Of a stretch of 64,000 bases of DNA, positions 32,520 through 39,459 are shown piece by piece. The notes below the pieces were generated by a model. The model worked only from the letters and a program-made list of their open reading frames with translations. It did no database searches and was not told the DNA's origin. Origin of the DNA: an uncultured Pseudomonadota bacterium (GTDB lineage Bacteria; Pseudomonadota; Alphaproteobacteria; RF32; CAG-239). The stretch lies in contig CAMRWU010000004.1 in the NCBI GenBank assembly GCA_947054505.1, forward strand, positions 41,684 to 105,683. Reading direction: 5' to 3'. How positions within the stretch are numbered: position 1 is the first letter of the stretch; every line of letters begins with the position of its first letter. Made by a program: the position numbers and the translations under genes.

Positions 32520-33845
32520 GTGACAGTAAATATCGACAGTAGTGTGGTTTATAAATTGAAAGACGGTTACCAAATAACCAAAGTTTATGGAGAGGAGTGT
32601 TCGCTTGTTTTAAAGGATAAAAATGAGCAACCGATTGCCGTTTTGGAGAGTTGCGATAATAAGGTAACGGCTGTTTTGCCGTATCGCGGCCATCAATTGA
32701 CTACCGTTGAAAAAAGAATTTTGCATAAATTTATTGTTGCCCGTCAATACAAAATGAATCAAGAAACCGCCGAAACCTTGGATGTATCTATTCTTAAAGA
32801 TGAGCAGGGACAGGAAGAATATCTGTCAGAGCGTCAGGTTGTAAAACGCCTGAAAGAAAGATTGAACGGGGTTAGCCTGTTTATTGGAAGCCTAAATCGT
32901 CACTCTTTATCAATACCGGCGTTTTCCAAAGGCGGAATTTACAATTTGAGCCGAGCAAAAGTAAAAAAATTGGTGATTGAACAAAATTGCGATTTAATAA
33001 TCGATATGCGTGACAATAAGACGATTGAAGCTTTGCGAATGAAGGATAGCTTTACCGGAAAAATTAATCTGTCACGCAGTACGATTGAAAGCATCGAAAT
33101 TCAAAATAATTGCCGGTGTGATTTAACGATTAATGAAAGTTTGCGTTGTTTTAATCTGAATATTGATGATGTTTATAGCGGTAGCCTGCAAATAAAAAAT
33201 TCATGCTTTCATGCCATTGATATCGGTTTTTACAGCTATGCTGATATTCAACTGAGTGATAACTGGGGGCGTCGGGATGTCAAAATAGGCAATTCGTTCA
33301 GAGGTGTACTGAACGCCGCAAGTGTGAATGTTGATAACATAACAATAGGCAACGATTGCAAGGGCAAAATTTCCGTGAGTAGCAAAAATGAACTAACCGG
33401 CAATCATGGTATCAAAATCGCCGAGGATTTTGCCGGAACTTTAGATGTCAGCGGTGCTCAAAGTTTGGAAAAAATAGAGGTTGGTAAGCACGCTAAAGGG
33501 CATTTTAATCTGTTGGGGTGCTCCGGATTAAAAATGGCCAAATTTGACAGATATTTCAACGGATATGCCGACTTTAGCGAATCAACGGTTGAATATGTTC
33601 AGGCCAATTACGGATGTAGCGGTGAGCTGGTTTTTATGAATTGTGAAAATTTAGCTTTGTTGAGATTGCCGCAAGACAAAAATTCAACCATCACCACAGA
33701 AAAGGAACCTCTGGCTGTTAAGGTCGATGGTCCACACCAATATTATTGGTTTTCCAAAGAAAAATTACCATCTCATTATTTTCCGTCTTTATATCAAAAG
33801 CTGTATAATAATGTGCGTAGCTATTTATCAGGCGAGCCAGAATAA
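32520..33845 (+). CDS. Beta-solenoid-like repeat protein of unknown function
   Basis: The 441-residue protein starts at GTG behind AGAGGAT. After a globular N-terminal part (about 1-120), residues about 120-380 consist of irregular repeats of roughly 20-24 residues built of two or three short strands. Examples are TGKINLSRSTIESIEIQNNC, SGSLQIKNSCFHAIDIG, GVLNAASVNVDNITIGNDC, AGTLDVSGAQSLEKIEVG and GELVFMNCENLALLRL. The pattern (G-x-hydrophobic-x-hydrophobic near each turn, often followed by an N-C pair) suggests a right-handed beta helix, as in bactofilins or pentapeptide-like folds. There is no signal peptide, so it should be cytoplasmic. I recognise no named family. Confidence 0.75.
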   Translation: MTVNIDSSVVYKLKDGYQITKVYGEECSLVLKDKNEQPIAVLESCDNKVTAVLPYRGHQLTTVEKRILHKFIVARQYKMNQETAETLDVSILKDEQGQEEYLSERQVVKRLKERLNGVSLFIGSLNRHSLSIPAFSKGGIYNLSRAKVKKLVIEQNCDLIIDMRDNKTIEALRMKDSFTGKINLSRSTIESIEIQNNCRCDLTINESLRCFNLNIDDVYSGSLQIKNSCFHAIDIGFYSYADIQLSDNWGRRDVKIGNSFRGVLNAASVNVDNITIGNDCKGKISVSSKNELTGNHGIKIAEDFAGTLDVSGAQSLEKIEVGKHAKGHFNLLGCSGLKMAKFDRYFNGYADFSESTVEYVQANYGCSGELVFMNCENLALLRLPQDKNSTITTEKEPLAVKVDGPHQYYWFSKEKLPSHYFPSLYQKLYNNVRSYLSGEPE

Positions 33846-33939
33846 ATTGTTACATTTTTGTTGCAAATAATGTTGTATTAGGTGCCAAAATATGCTATAT
33901 TATAATTATTAGAATACCTTTGCATAAAGGAGACTTATT

Positions 33940-34254
33940 ATGATGAAAGATTATGAGAAGTTTAAGGAAACAATAGCCGCAAAAGGTGCTTTAGAAGCAC
34001 TAAAAGAGAGGGGTATTTCTATTTCCGAAGATGTTATTAAAGACCTGCCGGAAGATAAAACTGTTGCAAAACTTAAAGCGGTAAAGGCCAGAATAGCTCC
34101 GTTGGTAACCGATAGCCACTATGTTGACGTTGCATATAATGAATATTTGGAAAAAGGTGGAAAGCAACAGGAATTCAGAGACAGTTTAAAACAATTTATC
34201 CGAAAAGAACCGAAAAAAGTCCCCCTCAGAAAAAGAGAAATTGTTAACGGATAA
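33940..34254 (+). CDS. Hypothetical protein, 104 residues
   Basis: The ATG at 33940 (or the next codon) follows the strong ribosome-binding site AAAGGAG. The product is a charged, helical, soluble protein, with EALKERGISISEDVIKDL and a lysine-rich C-terminus KVPLRKREIV. I recognise no family. It lies 95 bases after the beta-solenoid gene and could be in its transcription unit. A strong terminator follows 5 bases after the stop codon. Confidence 0.7.
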   Translation: MMKDYEKFKETIAAKGALEALKERGISISEDVIKDLPEDKTVAKLKAVKARIAPLVTDSHYVDVAYNEYLEKGGKQQEFRDSLKQFIRKEPKKVPLRKREIVNG

Positions 34255-34255
34255 A

Positions 34256-34291
34256 AAAAACACCCTGCAGAACAAGCAGGGTGTTTTTTTT
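34256..34291. terminator. Strong terminator between the 104-residue gene and proS
   Basis: The perfect stem ACACCCTGC/GCAGGGTGT (loop of 7) is bounded by a run of eight A and a run of eight T, so it can work on both strands. On the minus strand it lies downstream of proS and its palindromic element. Confidence 0.93.
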
Positions 34292-34338
34292 ATGATTTAA
34301 ACGAATGTTAATTGCTCAGAGATCAAATTCCTCAGCCG

Positions 34339-34434
34339 TTTACTATTGCCTCCGACGGCTCTCCGGTTCGACTGCAAACGAGGATTCTCCACTTGCACTT
34401 AACTGTTGCCTCCGGCGGCTCGCCGGTTCGACTA
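34339..34434. repeat. Dispersed palindromic element at the proS stop codon (two tandem units)
   Basis: Two core-like blocks, TTACTATTGCCTCC (34339-) and TTAACTGTTGCCTCC (34399-), are each followed by a hairpin: CCGACGGCTCTCCGG (imperfect) and CCGGCG-GCT-CGCCGG (perfect, 34412-34426). The linker GACTGCAAACGAGGATTCTC matches that of the lolD copy except one base. The proS stop (TAG on the minus strand, 34432-34434) follows GGTTCGA at the element end. Confidence 0.78.
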
Positions 34435-35949
34435 GTAGCTGCGAGCGTAAATGACATCCATTGTCGCTGGTTTGCCGGTCAATAAGCAAACACCTTCAGT
34501 TCCTGATTGATCGAAAGGAATGCAACGGATGGTAATTTTCATTGTTTTCAGCAGTTCTTCGCTGTTAGCATCACCGCTCCATTTGCCGCGAACAAAGGCA
34601 ACTTTGCCATCTTTTCCGTCTTCAATCCATTCATTGGAATTATCAAAATAAGCTTTGAATGCTTCCTGAGAAGTGATATCCGTGCGAATATTGGACATCA
34701 GACGTTTTTTGGCTTTAGTGAACATTTCTTTTTGAATGTTTTCCAGACGGTTGGCGATGGTGTCAATCATCTCGTCTCGGTTGAGAATTTGTTTACCCTC
34801 CGGTGTGCCGAGTTTAATACGTTCTTTAAGCATCACATTATTACCATCAGCATCACGACGACCGATTTCCAAGATAATCGGAGCGCCTTTACGTGTCCAT
34901 TCCCAAAACTTGTCGACAGACGAGCGATCGCGTTTATCAAGCTTAAGACGGATTTTTTCACCAAACGGCATTTTGTTTTTCAAATCCTGCATAATATTCT
35001 TGATATAGGCCATAACGGTTTCTTCATCTTCGGCTTTTTTAATAACCGGAACGATCACAACCTGATAAGGAGCGATTTTCGGCGGAACAACCATTCCTTC
35101 GTCATCAGCATGCGTCATAATCACACCACCGATAAGACGGGTTGAGACACCCCAAGAGGTTGTATAGGCATATTCTTGTTGATTGTTTTTATTGACAAAC
35201 GAGATGTTTGCTGATTTCGCAAAGTTCTGTCCGAGGAAATGAGATGTTCCTGCTTGCAAGGCTTTACCGTCTTGCATCATCGCTTCCACGCAGTAGGTAT
35301 CAACTGCGCCGGGGAATTTTTCGTGTTCCGGTTTACGTCCGGTCAAAACAGGCATTGCCAGTGTTTCTTCACACAATTCACGATAAGCTTCCAGCATCAA
35401 TTTTGTTTCTTCTTCAGCTTCCTTAGCCGTGGAGTGAGCGGTATGACCTTCCTGCCATAAAAATTCGCGAGTTCTCAAAAAGAGGCGGGGGCGCATTTCC
35501 CAACGAACGACATTTGCCCACTGATTAACCAAAACCGGCAAATCGCGATAAGATTTAACCCATTTTGAAAAAGAATCAGCGATAATGGCTTCAGAAGTCG
35601 GACGAACAATCAACGGTTCTTCCAGTTTGGAGTCCGGTACTAACTTACCGTCTTTCATTGACAGGCGTGAATGAGTAACGACGGCCATTTCTTTTGCAAA
35701 ACCGTCAACATGTTCCGCTTCCTTTTGGAAAAATGACAAAGGAATAAACATCGGAAAATAACAGTTTTCATGGTCGGTTGATTTTATCTTTTCATCAAAC
35801 ACATCACGGATGCGTTCCCAAATGCCGTATCCCCACGGCTTGATGACCATACACCCCGGGCTGGAAGAGTTTTCTGCCATATCTGCTTCGCTGACAACAG
35901 CTTGATACCATTCGGGATAATTGTCTTTTCTTGATTTTTTTAATGACAT
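34432..35949 (-). CDS. proS: Prolyl-tRNA synthetase, archaeal/eukaryal (ProS type 3) form
   Basis: The 505-residue protein is a class II ProRS without the bacterial editing insert. It has the features of the archaeal/eukaryal type: SPGCMVIKPWGYGIWERI, HVDGFAKEMAVVTHS, motif 2 RPRLFLRTREFLWQEGHTAH, motif 3 GVSTRLIGGVIMTHADDEG, an anticodon domain (about 290-390), and the extra C-terminal domain that ends in a Tyr (VIYARSY), whose carboxylate is structurally important. Alphaproteobacteria normally carry a shorter bacterial-type ProRS, commonly encoded beside lolC. This copy therefore looks acquired. The stop codon sits in a dispersed palindromic element and keeps the terminal Tyr. Confidence 0.95.
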   Translation of the reverse strand: MSLKKSRKDNYPEWYQAVVSEADMAENSSSPGCMVIKPWGYGIWERIRDVFDEKIKSTDHENCYFPMFIPLSFFQKEAEHVDGFAKEMAVVTHSRLSMKDGKLVPDSKLEEPLIVRPTSEAIIADSFSKWVKSYRDLPVLVNQWANVVRWEMRPRLFLRTREFLWQEGHTAHSTAKEAEEETKLMLEAYRELCEETLAMPVLTGRKPEHEKFPGAVDTYCVEAMMQDGKALQAGTSHFLGQNFAKSANISFVNKNNQQEYAYTTSWGVSTRLIGGVIMTHADDEGMVVPPKIAPYQVVIVPVIKKAEDEETVMAYIKNIMQDLKNKMPFGEKIRLKLDKRDRSSVDKFWEWTRKGAPIILEIGRRDADGNNVMLKERIKLGTPEGKQILNRDEMIDTIANRLENIQKEMFTKAKKRLMSNIRTDITSQEAFKAYFDNSNEWIEDGKDGKVAFVRGKWSGDANSEELLKTMKITIRCIPFDQSGTEGVCLLTGKPATMDVIYARSY

Positions 35950-36044
35950 TTTAAAGTTCCTTTATCATAACGTAATGAAAAGCCCGCAACCCCAATGTCG
36001 CAGGCAACGTCGACAACTTATCAGAATTTTTTTTATTTGTGAAG

Positions 36045-36076
36045 TATAAAAAAGCGGTTCTTCTCGAACCGCTTTA
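36045..36076 (-). terminator. Terminator after the exported Lys-rich protein gene
   Basis: The stem AAAGCGGTTC/GAACCGCTTT with a TTCT-type loop lies 5 bases past the stop codon and is followed on the minus strand by T-rich sequence. Confidence 0.85.
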
Positions 36077-36080
36077 ACTT

Positions 36081-36587
36081 TTAATCAAACAAAATCTTAT
36101 TTATTTTTTTCACCGCTTTTTTGTTTGCTTTATTATCTCTCAAACTGTCTTTCGTAATACCGAAATTCTGACGGTCAGCCATTTGTGTTTGCAACAATTT
36201 TTGGCGAGCTTCACTTTGTTGGATGGCAAAATCACGGCTGTCTTGAGCCTGTTTCAACAAAAAATCTTTTTGTTTGGCATCAAAAGCAGATTTATTGATG
36301 CGCTCGACCGCTTCGTTATAATTTTCGGTTATTTCCTCATTGGTCGAAGATTTAAAGTGCTTTTTGTCTTTTTTGCATTTACAGTCTTTCATTTTTTTGT
36401 CGTCTTTATGATGTTTTTTCTCCATCTTTTCAGATTTATGTTTAACATCTTGAACACTATCTTCAACCTGTTGAACAGGTTTTATATCATGAGACGTTGT
36501 GTTACGACGTTGAGCTGTAGCATCAACCATGCTAAAGAGCAGGGCGGCCGGCAAGACAACGGATAAAATATAAAGAGTTCTTTTCAT
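36081..36587 (-). CDS. Exported lysine-rich hypothetical protein
   Basis: The 168-residue protein has a signal peptide (MKRTLYILSVVLPAALLFSM, cleaved near TA). A hydrophilic segment (about 50-80) is dense in Lys, His, Asp and Cys: KKHHKDDKKMKDCKCKKDKK. The C-terminal half is a predicted coiled coil (ENYNEAVERINKSAF, DFLLKQAQDSRDFAIQQ). The central cluster might bind metal ions, but no named metal-binding fold is recognised. It is likely periplasmic. The gene stands alone, with its own terminator, upstream of cspA on the other strand. Confidence 0.7.
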   Translation of the reverse strand: MKRTLYILSVVLPAALLFSMVDATAQRRNTTSHDIKPVQQVEDSVQDVKHKSEKMEKKHHKDDKKMKDCKCKKDKKHFKSSTNEEITENYNEAVERINKSAFDAKQKDFLLKQAQDSRDFAIQQSEARQKLLQTQMADRQNFGITKDSLRDNKANKKAVKKINKILFD

Positions 36588-36671
36588 ATCGACACCTCAC
36601 TAAAAAAATTTCAAGTATTGTTGAAATAGTCATTATTTGCCGATTTGCAAGAAATAGGGAAAAAATACTTC

Positions 36672-36836
36672 TTGCAAACTAAAATAGTTGGATTACAATC
36701 AAAACATAACTAAGCACCGTGGTTTAGAATAAATACTTTATAAACGGGTTAAATCTACCACCGATACGAAGTTATAGGACCGCTCCACCAAGGAGAGGTA
36801 CTTGTTTTTTAACCTGTTTTAGAAGGATATTTTACT
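36672..36836 (+). promoter_or_regulatory. Promoter and long 5' leader of the cold-shock gene
   Basis: TTGCAA (36672-36677) and TACAAT (36694-36699) are separated by 16 bases, placing transcription start near 36706. The leader is then about 130 bases, unusually long for a 67-codon gene but typical of cold-shock genes, whose leaders fold differently at low temperature. Complementary stretches such as GGTGGAGCG-like CCGCTCCACC and GGAGAGGTAC are present. The ribosome-binding site is AGAAGGA. Confidence 0.55.
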
Positions 36837-37040
36837 ATGGCAACAGGAACAGTTAAATGGTTTAACAATAAAAAAGGTTATGGCTTTATTACCCCTGATG
36901 AAGGAGGACAAGACGTTTTTGTTCACATTTCAGCAGTGCAGAAAGCCGGTCTCCGTTCTTTGGACGAAGGTGCAAAAGTCAGTTACGAACTGATGACCGA
37001 AAGAGGAAAAACCGTTGCCGGTGAATTGAAAATGGCTTAG
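36837..37040 (+). CDS. cspA: Cold-shock domain protein
   Basis: The 67-residue protein is a single cold-shock domain with both RNA-binding motifs: RNP1 KGYGFITP and RNP2 DVFVHISAV, beginning [17 protein letters not shown]. It is an OB-fold RNA chaperone that melts mRNA structure. The length and the preceding long leader fit the family. It converges with rubrerythrin and shares a terminator with it. The symbol is generic; which csp paralogue it is cannot be told. Confidence 0.95.
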   Translation: MATGTVKWFNNKKGYGFITPDEGGQDVFVHISAVQKAGLRSLDEGAKVSYELMTERGKTVAGELKMA

Positions 37041-37053
37041 TTCGCGATTTTTA

Positions 37054-37086
37054 AGAAAAAGCCCCTCGTTTGAGGGGCTTTTTTGT
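37054..37086. terminator. Terminator between cspA and rubrerythrin
   Basis: The stem AAAAGCCCCTC-GTTT-GAGGGGCTTTT is symmetric, with A-rich and T-rich flanks, and lies between two converging genes, so it probably serves both. Confidence 0.9.
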
Positions 37087-37088
37087 AA

Positions 37089-37628
37089 CTAGAATTGTTC
37101 TTGCAATTCGAAGAAATAAGCTTGCGGATGATCGCAAACCGGACATTTTTGAGGAGCTTTCGGACTTTCAACACGACAGCCGCAGTTTGCACATTCCCAA
37201 ATGACTTTGGTCGGGCGTTCAAAAATTTTGCCTTCACACAAAGAATCAAGAAGTTTTTTATATCTTTCTTCGTGACCTTTTTCAATTTTACCGACAGCCT
37301 CAAACAAAAAGGCAATTTTATCAAAACCTTCTTCACGAGCCTCCTGAGCCATGCGGGCATACATATCTGTCCACTCATAATTTTCACCGGCGGCTGCATC
37401 GCGCAGATTGTCGATAGTGGAGGGAACCTCACCATCATGTAACAGTTTGAACCACATTTTAGCATGTTCTTTTTCATTATTTGCTGTTTGTTCAAATTTT
37501 TCGGCAATGATATTGTAACCTTCTTTTTTGGCTTTAGCCGCATAATAGGTGTACTTGTTACGAGCTTGCGATTCACCGGCAAACGCATCCATCAGATTTT
37601 TTTCTGTTTTAGAGCCTTTCAGTTCCAT
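37089..37628 (-). CDS. rbr: Rubrerythrin
   Basis: The 179-residue protein has the two rubrerythrin domains. The ferritin-like diiron domain (1-140) shows the glutamate/histidine ligands in [25 protein letters not shown] and EKGHEERY. The C-terminal rubredoxin-like domain has the Fe(Cys)4 pairs CANC and CPVC. It reduces hydrogen peroxide in the cytoplasm of anaerobes, taking electrons through rubredoxin-like partners. It lies 23 bases downstream of a PerR-like gene on the same strand, so regulator and peroxidase form an operon, opposite the flavodiiron gene. Confidence 0.96.
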   Translation of the reverse strand: MELKGSKTEKNLMDAFAGESQARNKYTYYAAKAKKEGYNIIAEKFEQTANNEKEHAKMWFKLLHDGEVPSTIDNLRDAAAGENYEWTDMYARMAQEAREEGFDKIAFLFEAVGKIEKGHEERYKKLLDSLCEGKIFERPTKVIWECANCGCRVESPKAPQKCPVCDHPQAYFFELQEQF

Positions 37629-37651
37629 ATATTTTCTCCGTTAAAGTTAAG

Positions 37652-38032
37652 TTAGCGATTATCTCTGCAATCAGAACAGAGACCTTGAAAAGAGATGTCG
37701 TATGTTTCTGCTGTCAAACCGGTTTGTTCAGCCAAGCGGTTGCCTAATTCGGGAGCAATGTTATACGGTACATCAAAAATTTTACCACACTTTGTACAGA
37801 TAAAATGAAAGTGTTTGTGAGTGTTATGATCAAAATGAGTCATATTATCCAACCCGCTGATTTTTTTTATATCTCCGTTTTCTGCCAGCTGATTTAGGTT
37901 GCGATAAACTGTCGCCAAGCTGATGTTCGGATTTTCTTCCTTAGCTTTGGCATATATAAAATCAGCGGTCGGATGAACCACGTTTTCTTGCAGGGTTTTT
38001 AAAATCGAATCTCTTTGTTTGGAATATTTCAA
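37652..38032 (-). CDS. perR: PerR-like Fur family peroxide regulator
   Basis: A TTG at 38032 with GGAG 8 bases upstream gives the family-like start LKYSKQRDSILKTL (read as Met); the longer open frame adds 22 unlikely residues that overlap the operator. The 126-residue protein has a winged helix (HPTADFIYAKAKE, ISLATVYRNLNQL) and a metal-binding C-terminal domain. HFDHNTHKHFHFIC lines up with the Asp85, His91 and His93 ligands of Bacillus PerR, and the pairs CTKC and CSDC form the structural zinc site. That pattern favours peroxide sensing over iron sensing. It heads the rbr operon and probably also controls the divergent fprA through the palindrome between them. Confidence 0.88.
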   Translation of the reverse strand: MKYSKQRDSILKTLQENVVHPTADFIYAKAKEENPNISLATVYRNLNQLAENGDIKKISGLDNMTHFDHNTHKHFHFICTKCGKIFDVPYNIAPELGNRLAEQTGLTAETYDISFQGLCSDCRDNR

Positions 38033-38046
38033 TATTTTCTCCAAAT

Positions 38047-38065
38047 AATAATGATTATCATTATT
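38047..38065. promoter_or_regulatory. Fur/PerR-type operator, perfect 19-bp palindrome
   Basis: AATAATGAT-T-ATCATTATT is a perfect 9-1-9 inverted repeat and matches the E. coli Fur box consensus at 17 of 19 positions. It lies 15 bases upstream of the perR start and about 78 bases upstream of fprA, so one site could govern both divergent units. Confidence 0.8.
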
Positions 38066-38142
38066 GTTAATAGTTTCTTTTTTTGTTGTCAACAGCAAAT
38101 GTCAGTATTATTTATAAGAAAAGAATAATGAAGGAGAATAAA

Positions 38143-39324
38143 ATGAACGCAGTTGAAATCAAAAAAGATATTTTTTGGACCGGTGTAAAAGATTGGAATA
38201 TCAAAGAGTTTCACGGTTATACCACCCCGCACGGTACCACTTACAACGCTTATTTAATCAAAGATGAAAAAATCACATTGATTGATGGCGTCAAGCATTA
38301 TTTATCACATGAAAACATTGCCAGAATTAAAAGTATTGTTGACTTTTCAAACATCAGCTACATTGTTATCAATCATGTTGAAATGGATCACTCCGGCAAT
38401 ATCCCTGAGCTGATGAAATTGGCTCCGCAAGCCAAAATCATTACCAACAATGCTGGAAAGTTGGCTCTTGAAGCACACTTTGACACCACCGGTTGGCAAT
38501 ATGAAATTGTTAAGACCGGTGATTCTGTTTCTATCGGCAAGCATACATTGGCTTTTATGACAACCCCGATGTTGCATTGGCCTGATTCTATGATGACATA
38601 TATTCCGGAAGAAAAGTTGTTATTGTCAAATGACGGCTTTGGTCAACATTATGCCTCTGATGCGCTTTTTGTAAAGGACGCACCGTTTGATTCCGTTATG
38701 GAACATGCCAAAAGCTATTATGCCAATATCTTGTTTCCGTTTGGTTCTCAGGCAGAAAAAGCATTGAATACTGCCGGAGATTTGGGGCTGGATATAGAAA
38801 TGATTGCTCCGTCACATGGTCTGATTTGGAACGGCAAAGAAGAAGTCGGTGCTATTTTGAACAACTATTGCAAATGGGCTTGTGGTGGTAATGAAGGTAA
38901 AGCCGTTATTGTTTATGATACAATGTGGGGAGCCACGGCAACGATGGCCGATGTTGCAATGGCAGTATTTCAGGATGCCGGAATTCCGGTCGTTAAACAT
39001 TGTTTGGCGGTTAAAGATGTTTCCGAAATTATGCCCGATTTTTTGGATGCCAAATATGTTGTTATCGGCAATCCGACATTAAATAACCAGCTGTTTCCTC
39101 GCATAGCGGCTTTTGTAACCTATATGCGCGGTTTGGCTCCAAAAAACAAAACCGCTTTGGCTTTTGGATCTTATGGTTGGAAAGCTGGTGTTGTTAAGCA
39201 GATTCAAGCAATTTATGAGGAGCTTGGATGGCAGACGGTTGAGCCGTTTGAGGAAAAATATACGCCAAAATCTGATGTTTTGGAGAAATTCAGGCAACGT
39301 GTTGAAGAACTCATCAAACTCTAA
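38143..39324 (+). CDS. fprA: Flavodiiron protein (A-type flavoprotein, FprA family)
   Basis: The ATG at 38143 follows AAGGAG and gives 393 residues. The N-terminal metallo-beta-lactamase-like domain holds the diiron ligands His78, Glu80, Asp82 and His83 in NHVEMDHSGN, plus His145, Asp164 and His225. The C-terminal flavodoxin domain (about 245-393) has the FMN loop YDTMWGATATMA. Flavodiiron proteins reduce oxygen to water or nitric oxide to nitrous oxide in the cytoplasm of anaerobes. No rubredoxin or reductase domain is fused, so electrons must come from a separate partner. It diverges from perR-rbr and probably shares their control. Confidence 0.95.
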   Translation: MNAVEIKKDIFWTGVKDWNIKEFHGYTTPHGTTYNAYLIKDEKITLIDGVKHYLSHENIARIKSIVDFSNISYIVINHVEMDHSGNIPELMKLAPQAKIITNNAGKLALEAHFDTTGWQYEIVKTGDSVSIGKHTLAFMTTPMLHWPDSMMTYIPEEKLLLSNDGFGQHYASDALFVKDAPFDSVMEHAKSYYANILFPFGSQAEKALNTAGDLGLDIEMIAPSHGLIWNGKEEVGAILNNYCKWACGGNEGKAVIVYDTMWGATATMADVAMAVFQDAGIPVVKHCLAVKDVSEIMPDFLDAKYVVIGNPTLNNQLFPRIAAFVTYMRGLAPKNKTALAFGSYGWKAGVVKQIQAIYEELGWQTVEPFEEKYTPKSDVLEKFRQRVEELIKL

Positions 39325-39328
39325 AATA

Positions 39329-39356
39329 AAGAACCTCGGCTGTCCGAGGTTCTTTT
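39329..39356 (+). terminator. Terminator after fprA
   Basis: The stem AAGAACCTCGG-CTGT-CCGAGGTTCTT is followed by TTCTGC; it starts 6 bases after the fprA stop. Confidence 0.85.
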
Positions 39357-39459
39357 CTGCAAAAAAAATAGTGAATTTTTACATCATCTTATTGACTCTG
39401 CCTGATAAAGTAGTAAACCTATGGCGGTTTATTTACAAGATAATGAAAAAGAGATAAAA

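Noticed and set aside
34507..35145. Plus-strand open frame of 212 codons over proS
   Set aside because: Antisense to the intact ProRS; Phe- and His-rich shadow with no start signal.
36700..36836. Small RNA gene upstream of cspA
   Set aside because: The stretch is continuous with the cspA start, has one promoter and no terminator before the ATG, so it is better read as the mRNA leader.
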